Assembly: GCA_000149265.1 (NCBI GenBank)
Contig: CH003176.1
Span: 258,979-322,978, forward strand
Direction of reading: 5' to 3'
Source: Ciona savignyi
Taxonomy: Eukaryota; Chordata; Ascidiacea; Phlebobranchia; Cionidae
Length of the DNA: 64,000 nt
In this document: in pieces, positions 49,675 to 61,100 of the stretch
Layout: the number at the start of each line of letters is the position of its first letter
Position numbering within the stretch: position 1 is the stretch's first letter
The notes under the pieces: model-generated
Seen by the model: the letters and a program-made list of their open reading frames with translations, nothing else
What the model was told of the DNA's origin: nothing
The model's database searches: none
Made by a program: the position numbers and the translations under genes

Positions 49675-52221
49675 ATGGAGCTGCTGTATAACAAAGACGG
49701 CCAATCTGTTGACGAAAATGGTTACATAGATATGCTAAAAGACCTGCGCCAACATTCTTTCATGGCAACGAAGTTCGCAATGAAAAATTTCGATCCACCA
49801 CAATACAGCCATTGCAAAAAGCGCCACTCAACAGAAGTATGGAAAGCTGTCTTAAAATCAGATCGTGTTCATTGGATTGTCAGACAGATCTCTAGGAAAG
49901 AAGGGAAATCTGAGGACGAAATTTTCAAAGAGGCAGAAGAGATACTGAAAGAACTTGCATTTACAAATCACATGTCAATCCTTCGTACTTTCGCGTTTTT
50001 CTTGATTCAGATTCAGTCGTCCATATATCAAGATGGGGTGTTCGTAAATGTCAAGGAAGTTGAAAATATCCGCAAGGTTGTGAAGCATCACCCGGTTGTT
50101 TTCATGCCCAGCCATCGAAGTTACATGGATTTTCTGATGATGTCGTTGGTTTGTTTTTACCTCGACCTCCCGTTGCCGGCCATTGCTGCAGGGATGGACT
50201 TCATGAGTATGAAAGTGATAGGCTCGATGTTAAGAGCTTCTGGTGCGTTTTTCATGAGAAGGTCGTTCGGATCGGATCAAATGTACTGGGCCCTATTTAC
50301 CGAGTATGTCCACACTGTGCTCATCAATGGCGATCGACCTATGGAGTTCTTTATCGAGGGCACGAGAAGCCGAGTTGGAAAGTCTTTAAACCCGAAATTT
50401 GGTTTGCTTTCAGTTATATCCGAGCCTTATTTAAAAGCGCAGACCTACGATGTTGTGATAGTTCCAGTTAGCATATCATATGATCGAATGTTGGAAGAAA
50501 GTCTGTATGCATTTGAGATGCTTGGAGTGCCTAAACCTAAAGAATCGACCTCTGGTCTGTACAAAGCAAGTTCTATATTGAAAGATAACTATGGTAGTGT
50601 TCATGTTCACTTTGGTGAGTGCATGTCTCTTCGAGAATATTTTGGTCACTTGGATAGAGCAGTACATGCGTGCTACCCTAGGTACATGCTTCGTTTGACC
50701 TCGCTAGAAGAGAAACACCTGAAACTCCTTGGTTACGAAATTGTACAGAAACAACAAGAAAACTCAATGTGTTCTTTGTGGAGTGTAGTTGCACTTGTTC
50801 TTTCAACCCACCCAACGGGAATTTCTCTGCACAATCTTGTTAATGAGGTACGGTGGTTTCAAAATATCGCCGTCAAATCTAGTTTTCGGATTCGCTGGCC
50901 GACTGGCCCTCTACAGGAAACCATCCAAAGGTGCCTCTTTCAATTTAAGCATATTGTCAGTACACAAATCAACTACGAAATTTCTAAAACAACGGACTGG
51001 ATTACAGTCCTGGAACAGAAGCCAACCCGAAAAATCAACTCTAAAATACAAATATTGGACCCTGCTATACAAATAAATGCAGCACAGCATGTTATGATTG
51101 CTAGTTATCGCAATCAACTCCTGCATTATCTCATCAGACCAGCTATTTTAGCTTACATTCTCAACAAGCATTCAAATGGGGAAGAGAAAGTGACTTTTAC
51201 CAGGGACAGTTGTGCAGAAGACTTTTCTTTTCTATCTAAGTTGCTCTGCAAGGATTTTATATTCGTACCAGGCAAAACCGACAGAGATCTAGACGAAGCA
51301 ATTCAATTCTACACCGCAATTGGTGTTTTATCAAAAGACAACTCGAAATACACAGTAGAAAGTCATGCAAATAGAGTTTTAGTTTTTATGAGGACTGTTT
51401 TTTCGTCTTTTGTTGTTGGATACTGGTTGACGAGTCAATTTCTTATCAGTTCAGAAACATCACTGGTTATCCCAAACTGCTACACGCAGGTAAGATTTAG
51501 ACAATTTGCTCTTGTACTTTTACAAATGAGTATGAAAACACAAGAGAACATGGATTAATAATATTTCTAACACATACATGGATTCATAATATTTCTAACA
51601 CTATAAGTCAACATCATGAGCGACTGCAATGTCAAAAACTACACTTTTATTATTTTTTTTGTTTATCCATTAGTTTTGACCAAGGCTAGTGATAGTATCG
51701 CAATATTCGAATACTGATACCAAATATTCTATCCTAGATTCAGCAGTGGATAGCTGCCCACCTTGATACACCTGGGGTTGAACATGAAATGCTCTCACTC
51801 AACTTAATATCACATGCCGTGCATGGGCTGGAAGGTTTGGGTGGAGTTATCATTAACAAGGTATTTGTATACTGCTTATCATGGTAATAGCAGGGGTTTC
51901 GTCATATCTTCCACACATCATAGGCAATTACAGAATTTGATTTCTTTAACCCCTAAATTTGCAGCAGTGGGAATAATAAATGTTAGCAGAAAGTGCCCGC
52001 CCAAACCCTAAATTTGCGAATATTGCTTTTCACGTGGTTCACATTGAAATATCATAATTTGACTTTGCTTTCTGTTTTAGAATCAAACACCGAAAATGTT
52101 GGACATCGTACCAAGCCGATTAGTTCAGCTTGCATTCTACATTTCTCAGTTCACTGAAGTGCCGAAAATTAACGGCAATTCCCCGCTTGTAGCTTTCAAC
52201 CCATTGGCACATAAATTATAA
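49675..52221 (+). CDS. GNPAT: Dihydroxyacetone-phosphate acyltransferase, peroxisomal
   Basis: Two exons, 49675-51489 and 52081-52221, phase 0; 651 residues (human 680). The family enzyme adds an acyl chain to dihydroxyacetone phosphate, the first step of ether-lipid (plasmalogen) synthesis, on the inner peroxisomal face. Seen: acyltransferase motif I PSHRSYMDF with H147 and D152 (HX4D), the substrate motif FFIEGTRSR at about 226-233, and VPVSISYDR. The last three residues are HKL after a basic tail, a PTS1-type peroxisomal signal, and this signal lies on the small second exon. Start: first ATG, 14 bases after an AG acceptor (49659-49660). The gene ends tail-to-tail with the CDK2AP gene, stop codons about 250 bp apart. 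Without splicing, the frame runs to a stop at 51558 and lacks PTS1. Confidence 0.95.
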
Positions 52222-52468
52222 AACACTGCACTTTGTAGTATATGTATTTTTCGTGCAATAATCACTTCTTTAATTTTCATATCTTGATATTACATTTCTA
52301 ATAGTAGTATTGGCTGTTACCATTTATATCATTACGCAGTATTTTGCTTTTGAGTGAAAACATTGTACAAAAAACATATTAGCATTGCCTAAAACAGTAT
52401 ACAAAAAGAGTTCCACAGGCTTTCCTGTATATTAGAACAAAACATGATTGATTGTGTTTCTAATGACG

Positions 52469-53289
52469 TCATGAACGTGCACTTCTCTCTGTTTCGATTA
52501 AACATTCCCTGACCAGAGCTCTGGCATGAAGGATTCCTGAGAGATGTACAATTTACTTGTTAGTTTAAAACAAAATCTGACACACAATGTGCAAAATGTC
52601 GGATTAATTTTGGACTACATTTTTTTTTCATTAAATCACTGTTTTAAGGACAATGCTAAATAAAAAGACAAATTTCAGCCATTATAGTTTTAACAGTTTT
52701 TATGTGTATTCACATGAAAACTAGGAGCGTATGTGTTAGTTTGTTGGCCAACAACTTCCGTTATACTTTCTGACCTATTGTTGCTCTATAACCCCTAACG
52801 CATTAAAAACGTAGACCACTACCGATACCCACAAATAAATAAGCATCTACATAATCTTTTCTTAAAGCCTATATCTATTTGATTTGGAGAAACAGCTTAA
52901 GTTGTACTTTACAGAGGTGCTTTAAGTAGGATAGGATAGGATATTCATGTTTATCCTCGTGAATGGTAGAACCCATTAATGCACTGGGTTTAGGCAATGT
53001 CCGTTAAATGCCTTGCCTAAGGACATAATCGACAGTTTCGCACATTTCGATTGAAAGGCGACGCACATAACCGCCGGACAAAAGGTCATGTACCCTAAGT
53101 ACTATCTGCCAAAAGATTTTCTTACTAAACCTTTTTGTAATTTACCTCTTTTTAATCGATCACTTGCACTTCTGCTACCAGCATAAGTTGGTTTTATATC
53201 TTTCCCCAGTTCCTCAATGACAGCTAACAGGTCGGCATACTTGCTTTGGGGCATGTTGTCCGGCATAAACATCGAAACTTGTCCACTGC
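52469..53289 (-). CDS. CDK2AP1: CDK2-associated protein (DOC-1 family), 3' exons only
   Basis: Two minus-strand exons: 53289-53146, then 52536-52469 (stop TGA at 52471-52469). The first carries [18 protein letters not shown], then [17 protein letters not shown] with the glycine codon split by the intron; the second carries [21 protein letters not shown]. Together these cover the whole conserved C-terminal DOC-1 region of human CDK2AP1/2 almost residue for residue. Family role: a small nuclear protein that binds CDK2 and is a subunit of the NuRD chromatin complex. Without the second exon, the upstream frame would read on into intron and end at 53102, which would be a false C terminus. The exon begins with an acceptor at 53290-53291 in phase 1, so at least one coding exon lies upstream, probably between 53.3 and 55.1 kb; I could not identify it. 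A SINE fills much of the intron. Confidence 0.9.
52924..53092 (-). repeat. (TATCC)n-tailed SINE with internal deletion
   Basis: Tail GGATAGGATAGGATATTC, then a jump from the 3' body to the 5' body; head near 53080. It lies in the CDK2AP intron. Confidence 0.7.
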
Positions 53290-53744
53290 CTGTAAATAAC
53301 AATTAATAGATAAGTTTTGATGAGATTATATGTAAAACAAGGTTTTCTGCTACTACACAATAAATCAGGGAAATATTTCAGAAAAAAGTGAACATATATA
53401 TTTAACTAAGATGGACCTAGTATGATGGCTACATGTCTAACTTATTACAGGTTACCATATCTGTAAGATATCCACTACCCTGCTTGTTACAGATACATCC
53501 CAGGTCGACAGACAAAAATCTGCATTTTACCCAAACGAAATTGAAAAATATCACCTTGTAATAACACCCTTACAACATTCAAAAGGTTTGTAAACTAGCT
53601 CACGTTTGTATTGATTGATATAGAGTGTTAATCATAACAACAATACCTATTTCTCCCACAAAATTGAATATTTATATTAGCCAAAATAAATATTACAGGG
53701 AAGATCCAGCAAACGGCTTAAGTTGTCATCGATTCTGCTATTCA

Positions 53745-53960
53745 ATACCATTACAATTTTTATTTTTAGTTTCTTTTATTTGCTGCAGCGTTTACCACCA
53801 ACAATTTGAAAATACATGTCATATATAAATATACCAAAACAAATATGGCGTGAACTGTCCTACAATTAACAAAAATACTGTGGCAAGATACTATTCCCTT
53901 CATAGATTAATAACAGTGGCCAAAATAGATAAACAAATCAATAATCAGTTGTATTTTACT
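53745..53960 (-). mobile_element. 3' end fragment of the same LINE family
   Basis: The stretch around TGCAGCGTTTACCACCAAC and the following AAATACTGTGGCAAGATAC match 38440-38525 of the SGSH-intron LINE, with the same orientation. Only the 3' untranslated part is present, as expected for a 5'-truncated insertion. It lies upstream of the recognised CDK2AP exons, probably in their intron or promoter region. Confidence 0.55.
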
Positions 53961-54167
53961 TACTGTTTTGATAAAGTTTACCCGACATATCAAGTTCAAC
54001 AATATATCCAAGTTTACTCCAATAAAATCTTCACACTACAAATTCGATACAAAGCTAAAAGACTTAAACAAAAAGTAAATAATCCCTCTCTTTTCGCCAC
54101 CCAGTGGAAATTGGGAGAATAAAGGGTAACTTTTTGGACTCTGTAAGAGTTGGTGAGAAGATGATAA

Positions 54168-54464
54168 ATAATAGAATCTTAGGATATGATAATATGATAT
54201 TAAAGTTTATCTCCGTGAATAGGAAAACCAAGGGGGTTAACACACGGGCAATCGTGAGATCACCTCGCGCCCACCGTCGGGTTACCGGTAATATTGCAGT
54301 GTGTTGTATAATTGAGACATTCCTTTAATTTGGTAGAATCCATTAATCCGCTGGGTTCAGACAATGTCCGTTAAGTGCTTGCCCATACACAACCGACTAG
54401 TTGGCGACCAGTTTCGGATCTGCAACCTTTTGACTGAAAGGCGCCGCACTAAACCACTTATTTG
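54168..54464 (-). repeat. (TATCC)n-tailed SINE
   Basis: Complete body with GTTAACACACGGGCAATCG and GCCCACCGTCGGGTTACCG; the tail is diverged (GATATGATAATATGATA). Confidence 0.75.
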
Positions 54465-55133
54465 TATAATTAAACGAAGTGTATTTGCTGGGAAATAATG
54501 GAGATATCTTGGTGGTTTATTTATATCCTATTCTATCACGGGTAACAACGCAACAGTGGCTTTCCTGGTCTAGGCGTGCAACTTTGTGAGACTTAAGTGA
54601 ATCTCACCTAGTATTTATTCATCAATATTCATTTTTATACGGTCTGTTTTATTACGCATTTTGTATCTACGATAACCGTATAGGCTCTATAAAATTTGTC
54701 TTTACGATTTCAAACTATTATGGCACACAAATAAAAGGTTAAAACAAAAAAAATAATTGAACAAGTGTCATCCAGGGGTACTTAAAATAAAAACATTTGT
54801 AGACTGGTTGCCCAAACTTAAGTGCATACCAGCGTGTCGATAGAAGAGTGCTGCATCGTCTTGATAAAATATTATCCATTCCGAAAGACTTGGGTGATTT
54901 TTGCGTTTTGCTTTAAAGCAAATATTTCGTCGTTCATTTCGAATAATGAGAGTTTAGGTAAAAAAAGTAAGCTGGTCACGGTTCACAGATTTTAACTTTC
55001 TCAACTTTAAAACTAGGGACGCTTCATATGTAAACAAATCTAAGGTTTGGTTCGTTGGTAATGCACAGAAAGTCATTTTATTTCGAAATTCAGTGAAAAT
55101 TGATGGTTGGGAAATATCAAGATATTTAGTACG

Positions 55134-58100
55134 ATGTCGTCGAAGCAAAGGATTCAAACGTATTTGAAGCAAAATAAAATAAGTGAATTATTTGAGGTGA
55201 GAAAGTTTCTAGGTCACATAAATATTGCCCAAATATGTGTGTTTAATATATTTGTGTTTAAATAAAGTAATCCTTGGTACATAGAATAGGATATTCATGT
55301 TTATCCCCGTAAATGGGAAAACCAAGGGGGTTAACACATGGGCAATTATCAGATCACCTCACGCCCACCGTCGGGTTACCGGAGCTATTGCAGTGTGTTG
55401 TGTATGATATATTCATTCCTTCAATTTAGTAGAATCCATTTATTCGTTGAGTTCAGGCAATATCCGTAAAGTTACTTTCCCAAGGACACAACCGACTAGC
55501 TAGCGACCAATTTCACACCTGCAACCTTTCGATTGAAAGGCAGTGCACTTAACCGCCAGACTAACCGGCCGGATAACAGTTGTCTTTTCCCTACCGGTAG
55601 AAAAACAATTACCATTATTTTTAAATTTTATTTGTTAGAAATAAATTTTATTATTTTCAGGAAATGATGGGAAAATTAATCAGTGATCTTCCATCAAAAC
55701 CAGCTGATTATCTCGTTAATTTTCTACAAACCCGGTATTCAATCTCAAAAAAGGTAAATTGGTTTTTAATTAAGTCTAATTAATACCACATTTTATTATA
55801 GTTATTTTTATTTAGGATATTTATGTTCATAAGTTTGTTTCCGTGAATGGAAAAATGGAAGGGGCGTATTATATAAAATGTCCGATTACTTCTCGCCCCC
55901 TTTATTCTGAAAGTCAACGCAATAAACAGCCCAGCTAAATGGTCGGATTTCCACTTATGAGGCAACTACCATTGTAATTGGAACAAAACACATGGCTAGT
56001 ATTTGGCACATTACCCCATGCCCACTGTCGGTTTGCAGGAGCTAGAAATAAATGACTTTCGAATAAATGCCTTTCTTGCCTTTTTAGAGAGTAGAAGTTC
56101 AACAATCTCATTTAAAAACAACTTCAAAGAGCATTTCACCAAGCTCAGCTGGTAATATGTGGAATGGTGGGGTTTATGTTTTCTATGTGTTTTTAATATA
56201 ATTCAGTTTTGAATGTGCTTTATTTCTAAAAAAAGTATATTTTTAAATAGGTCAATTGGAAATATTTTGAACCGGTATTAATTTCATTTTCTGTTTTTAA
56301 CCTTTATATACTGTGTACTAGGATAGGATAGGATAGGATATTCATCTTTATACCCGTGAATGGGAAAACCAAGGGGGTTAACACATGGGCAATCGTCAGA
56401 TCACCTCTCGCCCACTGTCGAGTTACCAAAGCTATTGCAATGTGTTGTGTATGATTCACATGTTCCTTTAATTTGGTAGAACCCATTAATTCGCTTGGTT
56501 CAGGCAATGTCCGTTATGTGCCTTGCCCAAGGACACAACCGACTAGCTAGCGACCAGTTTCAAACCTGCAACCTTTCAGCTGAAAGGCGTCGCACTAAAC
56601 CACCAGACTAACCGGTTTTAAACAGATATAGTGTGCCGGTATAAGTATTCGTCAAGCTAAACATCAATTAGGCACCGTATATATTTATGTAAAATATAAA
56701 TATAAACCCCCCAAATTTTAAAAGTATAATTAAGCTACTAAGGTAAAACTTTTTTCTATGTATGGTTAACACATTAAACAAATCAGGTATTTACTGATTA
56801 ACGATCATAATATAACAATGTTTGAAAGCAGAGTCAAAACCCAAGCCGTCAAAATCTCCAAGCAAACAAAACATCACTGAAATAGATGGAAAGGACCAGA
56901 GGCAATACTCGAAACCATGGCAGGGTAATAGCAAGAAGCATGATATGAAAGTTGGTAAGTGGAGGTGTACAATTAAAACAGTTTGTTGTTTCACTGCACC
57001 CATTCTATATAGCGGAGGTTTTGAATTGGTGGAAAGATTTGGTATTTTACTAATTTTAGTTATGTGTACGCATTGCTCTAAGTTTCAAATACAGACATTA
57101 ATGGTAACGAGGAAGTATTTATTTATATAACAAAAAAAAATTTTTCTTAGGTTTTTGTGCCTAAAATTTATTTATTTTTCTGAAAAATATGCAATTTACA
57201 ATTCAGTAATACAATTGTGTGCAGTGAAAACATGATAAGAAATATTTATGACTACTCCAGTCAGTCCAGTGTCCACATGAAAATAATAAATTCAATTCAT
57301 GGTACACAGTTCATTCTTGGTGCTTAAAAGCCCTTTAGTAAAATAAGCATCTTTATTTACTTTTAGTGTGTATTTCTTTATATTAAATACATTTTTATAA
57401 GGGTGCAATCTAAAATCTAAGGGTTTGGAGGTTTTATTTTACACGCCACCCTAAGGTACAAAATAAAACCTACGATCAACTTTTATGTTAAATTTTAGGT
57501 TTGTCCCAAACCTTGCCAACCAGGACAAAATCATCTTTGGACCAAAAGTCAAAATCAATGGATTTAACAGAAGCACGGAAATCAAAAGTCACGTCAAAGA
57601 AAGTAGAAACAGATAATGAGGTTTATTGTTTACTTATTTTATTGTTGTTTTAGGATATTTGTGGTTTATAATATCAGTGTATGAAAGAGGGGAAAACTAA
57701 AATTAGGGATAGCGGGAATGAGTAAAATTACACACTAAAATGAAGATTACAGAATTATAGTTAGTTTTATACATGGGGTTAGAGTCATAGTTAGTTATGG
57801 GTATGAGATTTGTGCTTAGGGCAGGGTTTAAATTAGTTTTCATAACTTTAGTGTGCAATTTCCCTTCTTCCCTCCTTCCCGCTTTTCCTCCTTTTAGTGT
57901 TGCCCTATGAAAGAGGCTTGATGAATACCATCCTTCGAACATTCAACTACCATGAATGTGGTGTAGTGGTTATTCCCTAATCTTCATATCTGCACAGAGA
58001 ATTCTTCACCATCCTTTTTAACTGTTTTTCATTTTTAAACAACTTAATTATTCGTTATTGATAATGTTCCCCTAATCCCATTCCTCATGTGTTTTTAATT

Positions 58101-61100
58101 GTTAAAAAAAACTAGTTGACAAAATGTGTATGTTTGCAAAAATTTCAATTTATATATTTTAAATTCCGAGTTTTCAAATCAATAATGGCACCATCCAACC
58201 CTTTTATTGTCGCAGGAAGTGGATTTAAGACTGGCATATTCGAAACCAAAAATTTATGGGAAATTTCGTGATGAATCTGGTAACGAATTTGCTGAACTTC
58301 AATGCAACGGTGAATTTATGATGTTATTGTAAAATATCCATCTTCCCTGCTGTCTTGGGTGATGAGATTACTAATAAGTAGTTGACATGTCTTTGTGTGC
58401 CACCCCGCACTGCAGCATAGCATCTAGCCTTATTTAAGATATTATGATATTTTATGTTTTATTCCTGTTAGATCATATGATAGCATATTCATGTTTATCC
58501 CCGTGAATAGGAAAACCAAGGGGTTAACACATAGGCAATTGTCAGATTACTTTGCGCCCACCGTCGGGTTACCGGAGCTATTGCAGTGTATTATGTACGA
58601 TTTACACGTTCCTTTAATTTATTAAAACCCTTTAGTCCACTGGATTCAGGCAATATCAGTTAATTGCCTTGCCCAAGGACACAACTGACCAGCAAGTGAC
58701 CAGTTTCGTAGCTGCAACCATTCGGGTGAAAGGCGACGGAAGCACTTAAAGGGGAACTGAAGTCAATTTTAAGAATATCTTAATAAATGGAAAAAAATAC
58801 GCTGATTTCAAAAATCAAATCAGTTTCTTCCAATATTGTTTTGTTAAAGAGTTATGAGCAAATATGCATTTTATTTTATGTTAGGGGATTTCCCGTATTA
58901 CGTCACTGACGTTGTTGAGATTTCGTGCCTATATGCATTGTATACAATCATTTGCCAGTTTAGAGGTGAATTAGTAACATAAGCGCCTGCAGGAGCGTTG
59001 TATTTTTGTTTTTTTATGGAGACTTAGCATAACACTTGTAATATAGCCTAACTGAACGAATGTACCCGCGTGACAGCTTACCTTAGGCGCGCTCATTCAG
59101 GCCTGCACGATCCTGGACCTAAGCTGAATGCTGAGGTATACAGGTCTCGTATTTAAATGACTTTAGAATAATAAGTCTTAGCAATTTATATCATAAATCA
59201 TAGAAGTGAAGACAGAACAAGAAAACTAGAACAGGAGGCAGTAAACTGTAACTGCCAGCAATTTTTTAGAAATAAACCAGCCATCAATCAAAGATCAGAC
59301 TATGCGGTGGGAACAGCCTATTTCTTTCATGATTGTTGCTTTTCAATATATAGCCATAATCTGCAACGTAGACAAGCAATGTTGTTATCAACCCCTAGGC
59401 TACAAACTGAGAGTGTGAGAGATTTGGTATACATATGCATAGAAGTTTTAACAAATTTCTTTTGTTTTCTTCATTTCTAGAGTAAATTTAAGTTAATGTT
59501 GTAACACTAAAATGGATGACAGTTTTCAGCATTCTGGCATGGATGAAAGAAGTTTTATTGTACACAATAAAACAACACAAATTTAGTCATGTGCGTTTGA
59601 ACCAAGGAAAACGTCTGAAAGTATCTTTGAAGATGCAAGCCCCATAGAAGAAAATGTTTATTTAGAAACATTACCTATTGACATGACTTGGTGCCGTTGC
59701 AAAAACTGTATTCTTATGGACACACCGCAAGAATGTTTATGCTGCATGAATGTACATGCATTTGTGCACAAAATAATGCCAGACTGGACTTGCATTACTA
59801 AAAGCCCTTATTTTTCAATTATCTGCTTGGATAAAGAAGTTCTTGAAGTTGCACTTGATGTACTGGGTTGATCACTATGTTTAAAATCATAATCAGAAAA
59901 ATTTAAAATTGTTGGAACTGTATTTTTCACCAAGTGGTTTGTTTTCATCATCTTGGCTACTCCATTGGAGTCAAATACAATTTTACTATGATAATCCTTG
60001 TCACAAATATGTGCACTACACACTGCGGTTCTTTTTCCAGGTAGTTTAGAACGCTTGCATTGTTGTATCCATTGCTTCATCCGTTTTTTGTCGTTGTGAG
60101 GAAATCGATGGAAGAGCACAGGTGGATTGGAATTTTGAGTGCTGTAATAGGAATTTGTACATCCTGGAGCAAAACAATATACTCCAATCACTCTTTCTTC
60201 CTTCTCAGTGGCTTAACTTTAGGCATTTTACAATATCTAATAAAAAGAACTAAATTAGAAATGTGGTATATTCTTATTAACTTATTTGGGTAGTTAAGTA
60301 AAGATCTATTATATATATTCTTCACTTACTTATCTGAGTGCTTGCTGTGTACTTATTGTCAGACTACACATCAGCTACTCAACTGTGGATTAACTGGTTT
60401 TTGCAATAAGTGGTATACTCAACCAGTAGGCTAATGCTCAGTTTCAATAACAGCAGACATTAAATGCACCACATACACAACAGCAAAACATTATACAAAC
60501 AGCCAAGGTAAACCATGAAAGAAATAGGCTTTTCCCACCGCATAGTCTAGCCTTTGCCTAATGGCTGGTTTATTTCTATAAATTGCTGGCAGTTACAGTT
60601 TAATGCATTCTGTTATGGTTTTCTTGTTCTGTTTTCACTTTTATTATTTATGATATAAATTGCTAAGACTTATTATTCTAAAGTCATTTAAATACGAGAC
60701 CTGTATACCTCAGCATTCAGCTTAGGTCCAGGACCGTGCAGGCCTTAAATGACCGCGCTTAAAGTAAGCTGTCACCATGTACATTGGTTCAGTTAGGCTA
60801 TATGACAAGTGTTATGCTAAGTCTCCATAATAAAAACGAAAATACAACGCTCCTGCAGGCGCTTCTGTTACTAATTCACCTCTAAACTGACACATGAAGT
60901 GTTATGCTAAGTCTCCATAATAAAAACTAAAATACAACGCTCCTGCAGGCGCTTCTGTTACTAATTCACCTCTAAACTGACACATGATTGTATACAATGC
61001 ATATAGGCACGAAATCTCAACAACGTCAGTGACGTAATACGGGAAATCCCCTAACATAAAATGAAATACATATTTGCTCATAACTCTTTAACCAAAAAGT

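Larger units (their letters stand above)
53291..55133. other. Region between CDK2AP and C8orf34, divergent
   Basis: It should hold the missing 5' exon(s) of the CDK2AP gene and a promoter region for both divergent genes. I see the LINE fragment (53745-53960) and a SINE (54168-54464) but no convincing CDK2AP exon. Confidence 0.5.

Noticed and set aside
54840-54960. Possible CDK2AP 5' exon on the minus strand ending at a GTATGC donor in the right phase
   Set aside because: The encoded residues (SLSEWIIFYQDD) do not resemble the DOC-1 N terminus; phase agreement alone is a one-in-three chance.
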